In this document: in pieces, positions 1-5,286 of the stretch
Numbering within the stretch: position 1 is the stretch's first letter
How the letters are laid out: each line of letters starts with the position of its first letter
Source: Thermoplasmata archaeon
GTDB taxonomy: Archaea; Thermoplasmatota; Thermoplasmata; Halarchaeoplasmatales; Halarchaeoplasmataceae
NCBI GenBank assembly: GCA_019594305.1
Contig: JAFDTZ010000133.1
Span: 1 to 5,286, forward strand
Reading direction: 5' to 3'
Length of the DNA: 5,286 nucleotides
Translations under genes and position numbers: made by a program
Notes under the pieces: generated by a model
What the model was told of the DNA's origin: nothing
Databases searched by the model: none
The model's input: the letters and a program-made list of their open reading frames with translations, nothing else

Positions 1-3000
1 GGATATCATAAAGAGCCTGTATAAAATCTGTTCTGTTATCTTGTGTCATGTATGCTAATTCTTTATATAGATAGGGTGGTGGATTGCTACCTCCGTCGTG
101 GTGGAATGTCCATATCTCTACTCTATCCTTACTCGTCATATTGTCTACAAAACTAACTGCAGCTTCAACCGCCTGATACATACGGGAATCTGGGTGATTT
201 GCAAACGGAGCATCATCCCAACCGTCTTCTTCCCCCCAATGCATAGACCCTGATGTGTCGATGGCTAGGAATACATCTATAGGAATATCCTCTTGAACCT
301 CTTCACCCAAAGCCGGTTCCGCCAGCCAGTACGACCGCGGGTCGCTGTACGAGAACATACTAGTAACGTTGAGGTACTTGGATGCGTCCTCGTAGTCCCA
401 GTCCCAGTCGGCGATGATATCGGTATATGCCTTCTCGTGCTCCTCCGTCAGGAACTCCAGGGGATGCTCCGCGTTGATGTTCATTATGGTGGCCTCCGTA
501 CGCCAGTTGGCGGTGCCGTTCTCCATATCATCCCAGAAGTAATACACGGGAAGCCGTATCATGGCGTGGTTGTTGAAACCCATGTGATCACCAGCGGTCT
601 CGTTGCCGATCTCCTCAACGTTGCACAAGGGGTCAACCAGCACACGTATGGGCCGCTCGGGACCGGCGTACAAAGTCTTCCAGGTGATCTCGGCCGTTGA
701 AACGCCATCGGCCGGTATGGAAATACTCTTCGATCCCGATAAAGTGTAACCATCTTTGATTCGGATAAGTGCAAAAGCCTCACTGTGCCCTACGTTGTGG
801 ATGGTGGCGGTTATTAAATAAGAATTACCAAGCATGGGCCGTGGATTCTCCACCTCGATGTCCACCGAACTTACACGTAACTCTACACGGTAGTCAACAT
901 TACCGAACCACTTGGTAATCATGTAAATTAACTCCTGACGTACAGCCTCAGGACTGGTGTCAATATCCTCCTCAAAGTCCGTGTACCACTCGTCACCATA
1001 TACGGGACCATCAAGGTGGAATAGGTCAACACCTAAAAAGGCTGTCCTGAACTGACCGGAATAATAACGCGAAGCTGCATTGTTACCGTTACCATCATCC
1101 AAAAATATATCAGCGTCCGAAACGTCGAATCCATAAGGATTCACCTCACCCCGAGGATCTATAGTGTACTCCAGACCATGTCCGATGGGATCGTTATCCG
1201 TACCCTTCAAACGCTCCGGGAAATCAGTCATCTGGGTCACTGAACCCGGGTCTATACCCATGAAATTCTGGAGGAATGCATCGCCATCAGGAGGTGTGGT
1301 AGTCAGATCTTCCAGTACGTGATTGCCTATAAGCAGGAAGCTTGTTCCCGAGGTTTCCAGAAGGTAACTCTCTATGGCATCTATATCATCCTCTAGAAGG
1401 GTGTTGAACATGGAATGACCGCAAACCCAATAAACGGAGTTGAAAAGATTCATTTCATCGACACTCGGTCCCTGGGAAGTCTCATCCTCCACATCATGTA
1501 CCTGGTAGGCGTACCCCAAACGTTCCAAACTCTCGGTAACGTAGGCAGTTGTGTTGGAACCTGTGTGATCATCATCAACCACTAGTACGGAAAAACGTAC
1601 CGTGACGTGGACATTCACTCCTTTGTATCGGATATCGTTATTCTCTTTGTTCGTCTCAACTATCATGTTGAACGGGTCAGCCACTACCAGTACCTCGTGC
1701 CGTCCCACAGTGTCCGCAAGCCAACTGAATTCGACCCTATGAGTACCACCCATACCTTCAAGATTATTGATAGTTGTTGCGTTGTTTTCGAGGACTTGAC
1801 CGTTCACCTGAAGCCTGACTTCGACATCTGTAAGATTTTCCATACCGTTGTTACGTATGACCGCATCGATATTCACCCACTCCATGTACATGGGAGTCGC
1901 CGTACTGAACTTCTGCTCAGCGACCGCAACGTCGTTACCACCCTTGAATTCCACACCACCAAGCCAGTTGATCACTTTGTAGACCATGTTACTACGTGGT
2001 AGTGCCTCTTCTCCGGGCATGCCTTCCATGGAACTGAAAAGGAAGGAATTGTACATGCTCCTGTAACCTTTATCTTCATCCTCGTAGCTCACTGCAATAA
2101 TATTGTCGGCATCATCCCATGCCGCAACATCACCATCAAATGGTTCGATATGATGATCGCAGTAAGAAGCCTCCACAACCTCGTAAACATCCGTGGAATC
2201 AAGGGGTATATCTACACCCGAGATATTTCCTACGATCGGAGCCCCGTAAGCTATACTCGTTTTAAGGTAATCTGTTATGAAAGGATCGTGGGGTCCCACG
2301 TCCGGGTCATCCATCAGATTGGAACCTATCAACCACAGGCTCGTCCCGTTGTCCATAACCTCCCGCAGATTATCTTTATCTTCTTCCGTTAGCGTGTTGG
2401 TTGACTGGCTACCTGTCATCCATATTATTATATCATACTTTTGCAGGATCTCTAATGAAGGGCGATGTGTTCCGTCAACGATGTGATGATCGAAGGTGGA
2501 TTCTGTAGATACAAGGTCTCCGCGCATAGCTGTAGCATCGTTGCCCTCGCCCCTGACATCGTCCACCAGAAGGATAGTTGGCTGAACGTGTAGGAATTTG
2601 TAAGCCTCGGGATCCGGCCGCGTGTACTCACCACCATGCCACCTGATATCAGTCGCCACCAAGGATATGTTGTGTACACCGCTCCGTTGGACCTCCCAGC
2701 TGTGGAACAGGTCCCGCCCACCGCCTGATGCAAGGCTTATGTTCTCAAAGGTGTGGATCAGCACCGCTTCATCATCCCGTGTATGGTTGCTATACAAAGT
2801 GACATTACATACGGCAGGACTACCGCCACTGTTCTCCACGGCGGCATGTATCTGTACATTCTCACCGTTGACCGGTGAGATCGGATTGAAGTATATTTTG
2901 TTCTCATCGAGACGGATAAATGGTTGATCCAGGGTGGCACCTAGCGGACCAACGTTAAGGATTATATTTGTATTATCGTTGCCTACGTTTTCCTCATCAC

Positions 3001-3808
3001 CGTTATACTCGGCTTCCAACCTCAGATTGTAAGTGCCGTTTTCCTGATTGGAATCTATCACCATCCTTTCTTCTTCAGGGTAAACGAACCTATCACCACT
3101 CTCTCGCACCATAGGGACAGTGCCTATATCCTCGTAACCCAATAATTTACCGATATCCACAGTAACGGTGATATCATCCACCAGGTCGGAGGGACCGATC
3201 CTTGCGTACAACCTGATGCTATTACCAGCCTCAACGTAGTCAGCCCAATCGTGTGGGTATTCCACGTCCATGTCTTTTATTATAACCCTCCTTCCGGGTT
3301 CACGGAGTCTGAACACGTTTCGCCATATAAGGTCGTTCCTTCCGGTGTCCATTACCAGTATCTCGGCGATGTCGGTTTGGCCGAGAAGGTGAGTCCAATC
3401 ATTATAGTCTAGTCTTTCCGGTAGATCACCAAGGTCTATCACCACCACCTCGCCTATCCCCCAAAGATCATCAGGAAATGTGACGTTAACCGAATTGTGT
3501 GCATACCTGGTGCTCCTGTACGTACCGTCATAGACGACTATATTAAAGGCGGTGTTAAACTTCTCCAGAGTATGACCGCCCTTATGTGTGATCGTCAAAG
3601 ATATCTCATCTTCTACACTGACAAAGGAAGACTCGAAATCGATATAGGTCCTTTGTTCGGGTGTTTCCATTAAACTAACGGTGGCGAAAATAGACGAGAA
3701 TAATACGATAGTGATGCTCAATATCAATATTGTACCAACTACCTCCGAAACCGCTCCGTTATCCTTACAAAACCTGTTTTTCATTTTAGACATGGCTGAT
3801 GCCCCCAT
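1..3808 (-). CDS. Giant pilin-anchored surface protein with CARDB, amidotransferase-like and VWA domains (partial, C-terminus beyond left edge)
   Basis: Seen: 1269 codons without a stop, continuing past base 1; an in-frame TAA (3827-3829) closes the frame upstream. In-frame ATGs lie at 3808, 3793 and 3784. None has a clear ribosome binding site; 3784 gives the most pilin-like leader (MKNRFCKDNG, then AVSEVVG), 3808 is the outer limit. Numbering from 3808: residues 8-18 basic leader; 19-45 hydrophobic helix of archaeal type IV pilin style, probable PibD-type cleavage after G18; ~45-165 pilin-like beta domain (ITHKGG); ~170-285 and 290-409 CARDB-like beta domains; 410-~600 Rossmann/amidotransferase-like domain (ILLVDD at 412-417); ~614-735 CARDB; 737-~920 second such domain (VLVVDDD at 741-747); 973-~1080 CARDB; ~1089-1105 YYFWDDMENG linker; from ~1177 a VWA domain with MIDAS D1184-T-S-G-S1188. 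Sixteen N-x-S/T sequons suggest a glycosylated extracellular protein. Role inferred: metal-dependent adhesion or ligand binding at the cell surface. Domain calls are by eye; the exact function is unknown. Confidence 0.9.
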   Translation of the reverse strand, partial: MGASAMSKMKNRFCKDNGAVSEVVGTILILSITIVLFSSIFATVSLMETPEQRTYIDFESSFVSVEDEISLTITHKGGHTLEKFNTAFNIVVYDGTYRSTRYAHNSVNVTFPDDLWGIGEVVVIDLGDLPERLDYNDWTHLLGQTDIAEILVMDTGRNDLIWRNVFRLREPGRRVIIKDMDVEYPHDWADYVEAGNSIRLYARIGPSDLVDDITVTVDIGKLLGYEDIGTVPMVRESGDRFVYPEEERMVIDSNQENGTYNLRLEAEYNGDEENVGNDNTNIILNVGPLGATLDQPFIRLDENKIYFNPISPVNGENVQIHAAVENSGGSPAVCNVTLYSNHTRDDEAVLIHTFENISLASGGGRDLFHSWEVQRSGVHNISLVATDIRWHGGEYTRPDPEAYKFLHVQPTILLVDDVRGEGNDATAMRGDLVSTESTFDHHIVDGTHRPSLEILQKYDIIIWMTGSQSTNTLTEEDKDNLREVMDNGTSLWLIGSNLMDDPDVGPHDPFITDYLKTSIAYGAPIVGNISGVDIPLDSTDVYEVVEASYCDHHIEPFDGDVAAWDDADNIIAVSYEDEDKGYRSMYNSFLFSSMEGMPGEEALPRSNMVYKVINWLGGVEFKGGNDVAVAEQKFSTATPMYMEWVNIDAVIRNNGMENLTDVEVRLQVNGQVLENNATTINNLEGMGGTHRVEFSWLADTVGRHEVLVVADPFNMIVETNKENNDIRYKGVNVHVTVRFSVLVVDDDHTGSNTTAYVTESLERLGYAYQVHDVEDETSQGPSVDEMNLFNSVYWVCGHSMFNTLLEDDIDAIESYLLETSGTSFLLIGNHVLEDLTTTPPDGDAFLQNFMGIDPGSVTQMTDFPERLKGTDNDPIGHGLEYTIDPRGEVNPYGFDVSDADIFLDDGNGNNAASRYYSGQFRTAFLGVDLFHLDGPVYGDEWYTDFEEDIDTSPEAVRQELIYMITKWFGNVDYRVELRVSSVDIEVENPRPMLGNSYLITATIHNVGHSEAFALIRIKDGYTLSGSKSISIPADGVSTAEITWKTLYAGPERPIRVLVDPLCNVEEIGNETAGDHMGFNNHAMIRLPVYYFWDDMENGTANWRTEATIMNINAEHPLEFLTEEHEKAYTDIIADWDWDYEDASKYLNVTSMFSYSDPRSYWLAEPALGEEVQEDIPIDVFLAIDTSGSMHWGEEDGWDDAPFANHPDSRMYQAVEAAVSFVDNMTSKDRVEIWTFHHDGGSNPPPYLYKELAYMTQDNRTDFIQALYDI
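300..720. other. GC-rich block inside the surface-protein gene
   Basis: Counted directly, 301-720 is 240 G/C of 420 (57%), against 128 of 300 (43%) in 1-300 and 23 of 60 in 721-780. In this block the minus-strand gene switches to C/G-ending codons (AAC, ATC, GAG, CTG, GCC), whereas its flanks use ATA, GGT, GAT and AGA freely. The block covers roughly residues 1030-1170: the second half of the last CARDB-like domain, the DDMENG linker and the stretch leading into VWA. The reading frame is intact across both edges. Inference: a recombined or recently acquired module from a GC-richer relative. Alternatively it could be local codon bias. Confidence 0.6.
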
Positions 3809-3841
3809 TTTCTGATATATACATACTTAGCCTGAGTAAGT

Positions 3842-3849
3842 TATTTAAA
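3842..3849 (-). promoter_or_regulatory. Candidate archaeal TATA box for the surface-protein gene
   Basis: On the minus strand this reads TTTAAATA, close to the archaeal TATA consensus. With the usual spacing of about 26 bases, transcription would begin near 3819, about 11 bases before the outermost ATG, so the mRNA would have a very short leader; this fits the absence of a ribosome binding site. A second A/T run (TATATAT on the minus strand, about 3814-3820) could instead place the start near 3792 and give a leaderless mRNA starting at the ATG at 3793. The sequence alone does not decide between them. No clear BRE is visible. Confidence 0.5.
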
Positions 3850-3865
3850 CGTTATGTGGTAATTT

Positions 3866-3879
3866 CCATCTAAGGATGG
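3866..3879. promoter_or_regulatory. Small dyad between the divergent promoters (possible operator)
   Basis: CCATC, a 4-base spacer TAAG, then GATGG: a perfect 5-base inverted repeat. A further TT/AA pair can be added on the outside if one G is bulged. It lies between the two candidate TATA boxes, about 17 bases from the minus-strand one and 38 bases from the plus-strand one. That is where a regulator of divergent archaeal promoters could bind. It is short, has no U-tract for a terminator, and could arise by chance. Confidence 0.3.
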
Positions 3880-3916
3880 GAATCTACGGAAAAAATGCTC
3901 GCTTACATCCATTAAT

Positions 3917-3925
3917 ATTAAATAC
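3917..3925 (+). promoter_or_regulatory. Candidate TATA box for the four-gene operon
   Basis: The sequence ATTAAATAC sits in an A/T-rich run about 58 bases before the first start codon (3979). A spacing of about 26 bases puts the transcription start near 3947 and leaves a leader of about 30 bases that contains the ribosome binding site at 3967. This is a pattern match to the archaeal TATA element only. Confidence 0.45.
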
Positions 3926-3978
3926 ATTCAAAATCTTACGGTATGATAAGAAAGAGATACCTCAACAGGTGAAAACGC

Positions 3979-4275
3979 ATGGGAGAAGAACCAAAAATAG
4001 GAATAATGGAGAGGGCCAGGGGCTTCATACGCTCCAAGGCCATCACGCCCTCGGATAAGGTAGACCAGTATATAACAGGACACCTGCCGGACCTCATAAG
4101 CGAGTACAAACTCGCTATCCGTAGAGATCTCGGCGGGATAGATAAACGGATAGAATCCTTTGTAGACGAGATAGACGATATGAAAGAATGGAAAGGGATC
4201 ACTGAAGAGCGTATTCAAGAGGCCAGAATGAAGATAGAACGTATAGAAAAAAATTACAATATTGAGGAGGAATGA
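3979..4275 (+). CDS. Small soluble alpha-helical/coiled-coil protein, operon gene 1 (unknown family)
   Basis: A 98-residue protein starting at ATG 3979, supported by an AGGTG ribosome binding site at 3967-3971 with 7-base spacing. It has no transmembrane segment or signal peptide, so it is probably cytoplasmic. Residues 1-25 are basic and mixed. Residues 27-45 carry a motif shared with genes 2 and 4 of this operon (K27-V-D-x-Y31-I-x-x-H35-L-x-D-x-I40-x-E-Y43-x-L45). Residues 50-95 are a charged helix with coiled-coil-like heptads, ending IERIEKNYNIEEE. Its stop overlaps the next start (ATGA), so translation is probably coupled. I do not recognise the family. Short archaellum coiled-coil proteins (FlaC/D/E) were considered, but no diagnostic motif is visible. 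Inference: the soluble partner of the membrane-anchored proteins encoded just downstream. Confidence 0.88.
   Translation: MGEEPKIGIMERARGFIRSKAITPSDKVDQYITGHLPDLISEYKLAIRRDLGGIDKRIESFVDEIDDMKEWKGITEERIQEARMKIERIEKNYNIEEE
4264..4270 (+). promoter_or_regulatory. Ribosome binding site that decides the start of operon gene 2
   Basis: GAGGAGG, inside the last codons of gene 1. It is 1 base from the overlapping ATG at 4272 but 7 bases from the in-frame ATG at 4278. Normal spacing therefore favours 4278, giving a protein that begins MWAVTL. Confidence 0.6.
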
Positions 4276-4628
4276 ATATGTGGGCAGTCACATTGATCAT
4301 AATCGTCATCATAATCGTCGCTTTCATTTTATACATGAGGCATAAAGCTAGAAACAAGGCCCTGGAGAAGATGTACGGGCATGTACCCAGTCATACGGAG
4401 CTTTACTTTTTGGAGTACTTCGAAGAGATGATCAACAACTGGGATCTGATAACCAAGAAAAGGGCCGAAGAATGGTCTCAAGACATGGACGGCAGGTTGA
4501 AAGAAGTAGTCGTCGAGATAGAGGGACTGAAGAAAAGAAGGAAATATATAGACCCCGAACTCGATACGATAGAAAGCAGGATCTCCACGATCGAGAGGGG
4601 TGTATGGAAAAAGGAGGAGAGTAAATGA
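4272..4628 (+). CDS. Single-pass membrane protein with cytoplasmic coiled coil, operon gene 2 (unknown family)
   Basis: 118 residues from the ATG at 4272 (116 from 4278, which has better ribosome-binding-site spacing). Residues 4-22 form one very hydrophobic Ile/Val-rich transmembrane helix, followed at once by basic residues (RHKARNK). By the positive-inside rule the short N-terminus is outside and the body is cytoplasmic. Residues 41-59 repeat the motif of genes 1 and 4 (T-E-L-Y45-F-x-x-Y49-F-x-E-x-I54-x-N-W57-x-L59). Residues 62-110 are a charged coiled-coil-like helix whose end (R103-I-x-x-I-E-R109) lines up without gaps with the end of gene 1 over 30 residues. Inference: a paralogue of gene 1 with an added membrane anchor. 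It overlaps both neighbours by ATGA junctions. No enzymatic motif is visible and the family is not recognised. Confidence 0.88.
   Translation: MNMWAVTLIIIVIIIVAFILYMRHKARNKALEKMYGHVPSHTELYFLEYFEEMINNWDLITKKRAEEWSQDMDGRLKEVVVEIEGLKKRRKYIDPELDTIESRISTIERGVWKKEESK
4613..4617 (+). promoter_or_regulatory. Ribosome binding site of operon gene 3
   Basis: GGAGG within the end of gene 2, 7 bases before the ATG at 4625. This supports that start over the second in-frame ATG at 4631. Confidence 0.6.
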
Positions 4629-5026
4629 GCATGGAAACGGTCATCACCGAGAACTTCATGTACATTTTCTACTCCTTAGTCGTCATCATAGTCCTGGCCA
4701 TAATCGCCAAACTGCTGAACACAAGGGAGCGAGAGAAGGCGAGGAAAGAGGTGGCGGATATAACGCTCAAGGCTAAGAAACTTGAGATGATAGAGAAGGA
4801 AAAGTACCTCGAGCAGTTGAAAAACGCCTCCATGACGTTAAGGGATGATGAGAAAACGAAGATCGATGAGATAGTACAGGATAAGGCCATACTTTCCAGA
4901 AGAGCATTAGCCCTTATGAACGAAGTGGAAGAACGTATGCAGAGACTGGAGAGAGGCGCCGACAACGCGAAGCTCTTAAAAACGTTAAAAGAGATAAAAG
5001 ATGCCGAAAGAGAACTATTCGGTTGA
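4625..5026 (+). CDS. Single-pass membrane protein with long cytoplasmic coiled coil, operon gene 3 (unknown family)
   Basis: A 133-residue protein whose start overlaps the gene 2 stop (ATGA). Residues 1-10 are short and mildly acidic; 11-31 form one transmembrane helix (aromatic FMYIFY, then a Val/Ile/Leu run). A basic patch (R34, R36, K38, R40, K41) follows, so the C-terminal body should be cytoplasmic. Residues 34-130 are almost entirely charged helix (Glu/Lys/Arg with Leu/Ile/Met heptads) with no Pro or Trp, hence probably a long coiled coil. The segment R104-M-x-x-L-E-R110 resembles the coil ends of genes 1 and 2, but the Tyr/His motif of genes 1, 2 and 4 is not evident. It ends in tandem in-frame stops, TGA-TAA. 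Topology matches gene 2, so a hetero-oligomeric membrane-anchored coiled-coil assembly is plausible. Superficially it also resembles the b subunit of ATP synthase, but no ATPase genes are seen. Confidence 0.88.
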   Translation: MSMETVITENFMYIFYSLVVIIVLAIIAKLLNTREREKARKEVADITLKAKKLEMIEKEKYLEQLKNASMTLRDDEKTKIDEIVQDKAILSRRALALMNEVEERMQRLERGADNAKLLKTLKEIKDAERELFG

Positions 5027-5027
5027 T

Positions 5028-5034
5028 AAGGAGG
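5028..5034 (+). promoter_or_regulatory. Strong ribosome binding site of operon gene 4
   Basis: AAGGAGG in the 16-base gap between the gene 3 stop and the ATG at 5043, with 8-base spacing. It is the most complete Shine-Dalgarno sequence in the window. It suggests gene 4 is initiated independently on the same mRNA rather than by overlap coupling. Confidence 0.6.
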
Positions 5035-5042
5035 ATAAAAAA

Positions 5043-5286
5043 ATGTCAGAATTTATTAACGAAACCCCGGGAAAAAGCGAGAACATGATGGAAAAGGTAC
5101 AAGATTTTCTTTTTCCGGAAGAGATAGAGATCGAAGGTACCGGTTACAGAAGGAATATCATAGATAGAAGGATAGAACTATATCTCGACAGACATTTCGA
5201 CGAGTATATAGAAGAATTCGGCCTTGTCAGGGAACTTGACCTCCAGGTATACGAGGATAAACACCTGGAGGTAGTCGAAGGTGTCA
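5043..5286 (+). CDS. Acidic soluble protein, operon gene 4 (partial, runs off right edge; unknown family)
   Basis: The first 81 codons are visible and open to the right edge. The start is fixed by the AAGGAGG site 8 bases upstream. The N-terminus has no transmembrane helix or signal peptide. After a polar 20-residue lead and a hydrophobic-acidic patch (DFLFPEE at 21-27), residues 43-61 carry the operon's shared motif (R43-I-E-L-Y47-L-x-x-H51-F-x-E-x-I56-x-E-F59-x-L61). Similarity to gene 1 continues without gaps through about residue 81 (D66-L67, V78-E79). Inference: it shares at least one domain with genes 1 and 2 and acts in the same complex. What follows beyond the window cannot be known; an enzymatic or membrane domain could be attached. 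Confidence 0.85.
   Translation, partial: MSEFINETPGKSENMMEKVQDFLFPEEIEIEGTGYRRNIIDRRIELYLDRHFDEYIEEFGLVRELDLQVYEDKHLEVVEGV

Noticed and set aside
1607..2002. Plus-strand open frame of 131 codons, and similar ones at 293-700, 2150-2392, 2277-2486 and 2622-2927
   Set aside because: All lie antisense to the single long minus-strand gene, whose translation shows clear domains throughout. They have no ribosome binding sites and their predicted proteins look random.
1260..2583. Functional glutamine amidotransferase or protease activity in the surface protein
   Set aside because: The domains have Rossmann-like strand patterns, but no proper nucleophile elbow or catalytic triad can be seen in either copy.
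3866..3879. The CCATC/GATGG dyad as a transcription terminator
   Set aside because: It has only 5 pairs, no U-tract follows, and it lies upstream of both genes rather than at a gene end.
3876..4058. Plus-strand open frame of 60 codons starting in the intergenic region
   Set aside because: It runs out of frame into gene 1, has no ribosome binding site, starts before the candidate operon promoter, and has a composition unlike a real protein.
3928..4965. Minus-strand open frames opposite the operon (3928-4218, 3936-4202, 4432-4665, 4669-4965)
   Set aside because: They are Ser/Leu-rich antisense shadows of Glu/Lys-rich coiled-coil genes, with no start signals.
3979..5026. Identification of the operon as archaellum accessory genes (FlaC/D/E) or ATP synthase b-like stalk genes
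   Set aside because: Only coiled-coil character and topology are shared. No archaellin, FlaH/I/J or ATPase gene and no diagnostic motif is visible in the window.
1..5286. tRNA, rRNA, CRISPR array, insertion sequence or attachment site
   Set aside because: No cloverleaf-like sequence, no regularly spaced direct repeats, no transposase motif and no terminal inverted repeats were seen on either strand by eye.

Overview
The window looks archaeal and most likely euryarchaeal; Thermoplasmata-like lineages are a reasonable but unproven guess. The evidence is heavy use of ATA (Ile) and AGG/AGA (Arg) codons, TTTAAATA-type TATA boxes, an archaeal type IV pilin-like N-terminus, a surface protein built from CARDB-type beta domains, and strong GGAGG ribosome binding sites inside an operon. 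GC content is about 43-47% in the parts I counted or estimated.

Left part (1 to about 3808, minus strand): one uninterrupted reading frame of at least 1269 codons that runs off the left edge. It encodes a very large, membrane-tethered or pilus-like extracellular protein. In order it has a class III (pilin-type) signal/anchor helix, a pilin-like beta domain, several CARDB-like beta domains alternating with two degenerate glutamine-amidotransferase-like Rossmann domains, a 'DDMENG...W' linker, and the beginning of a von Willebrand factor A (VWA) domain with an intact DxSxS MIDAS motif. Sixteen N-x-S/T sequons fit a glycosylated surface protein. The apparent plus-strand genes within this stretch are antisense shadows. 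A block of roughly 420 bases (about 300-720) is clearly GC-richer (57%) than its flanks, as if this gene were mosaic.

Middle (3809-3978): a 170-base divergent intergenic region holding TATA-like elements for both directions and a small dyad (CCATC-TAAG-GATGG) between them.

Right part (3979 to the end, plus strand): a tight operon of four small genes, three complete and the last cut by the right edge. The first two junctions are ATGA stop/start overlaps and the third is a 16-base gap with a strong ribosome binding site. Protein 1 is soluble and helical, proteins 2 and 3 each have one N-terminal transmembrane helix followed by a cytoplasmic coiled coil, and protein 4 appears soluble. I recognise none of them as a named family. 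By eye, proteins 1, 2 and 4 share a short motif (consensus Y-phi-x-x-[HY]-[FL]-x-[DE]-x-I-x-[EN]-[YFW]-x-L). This suggests that part of the operon arose by duplication and encodes a membrane-anchored coiled-coil complex. This operon is the best candidate in the window for an undescribed system. A functional link to the divergent surface protein is possible but rests only on the shared intergenic region.
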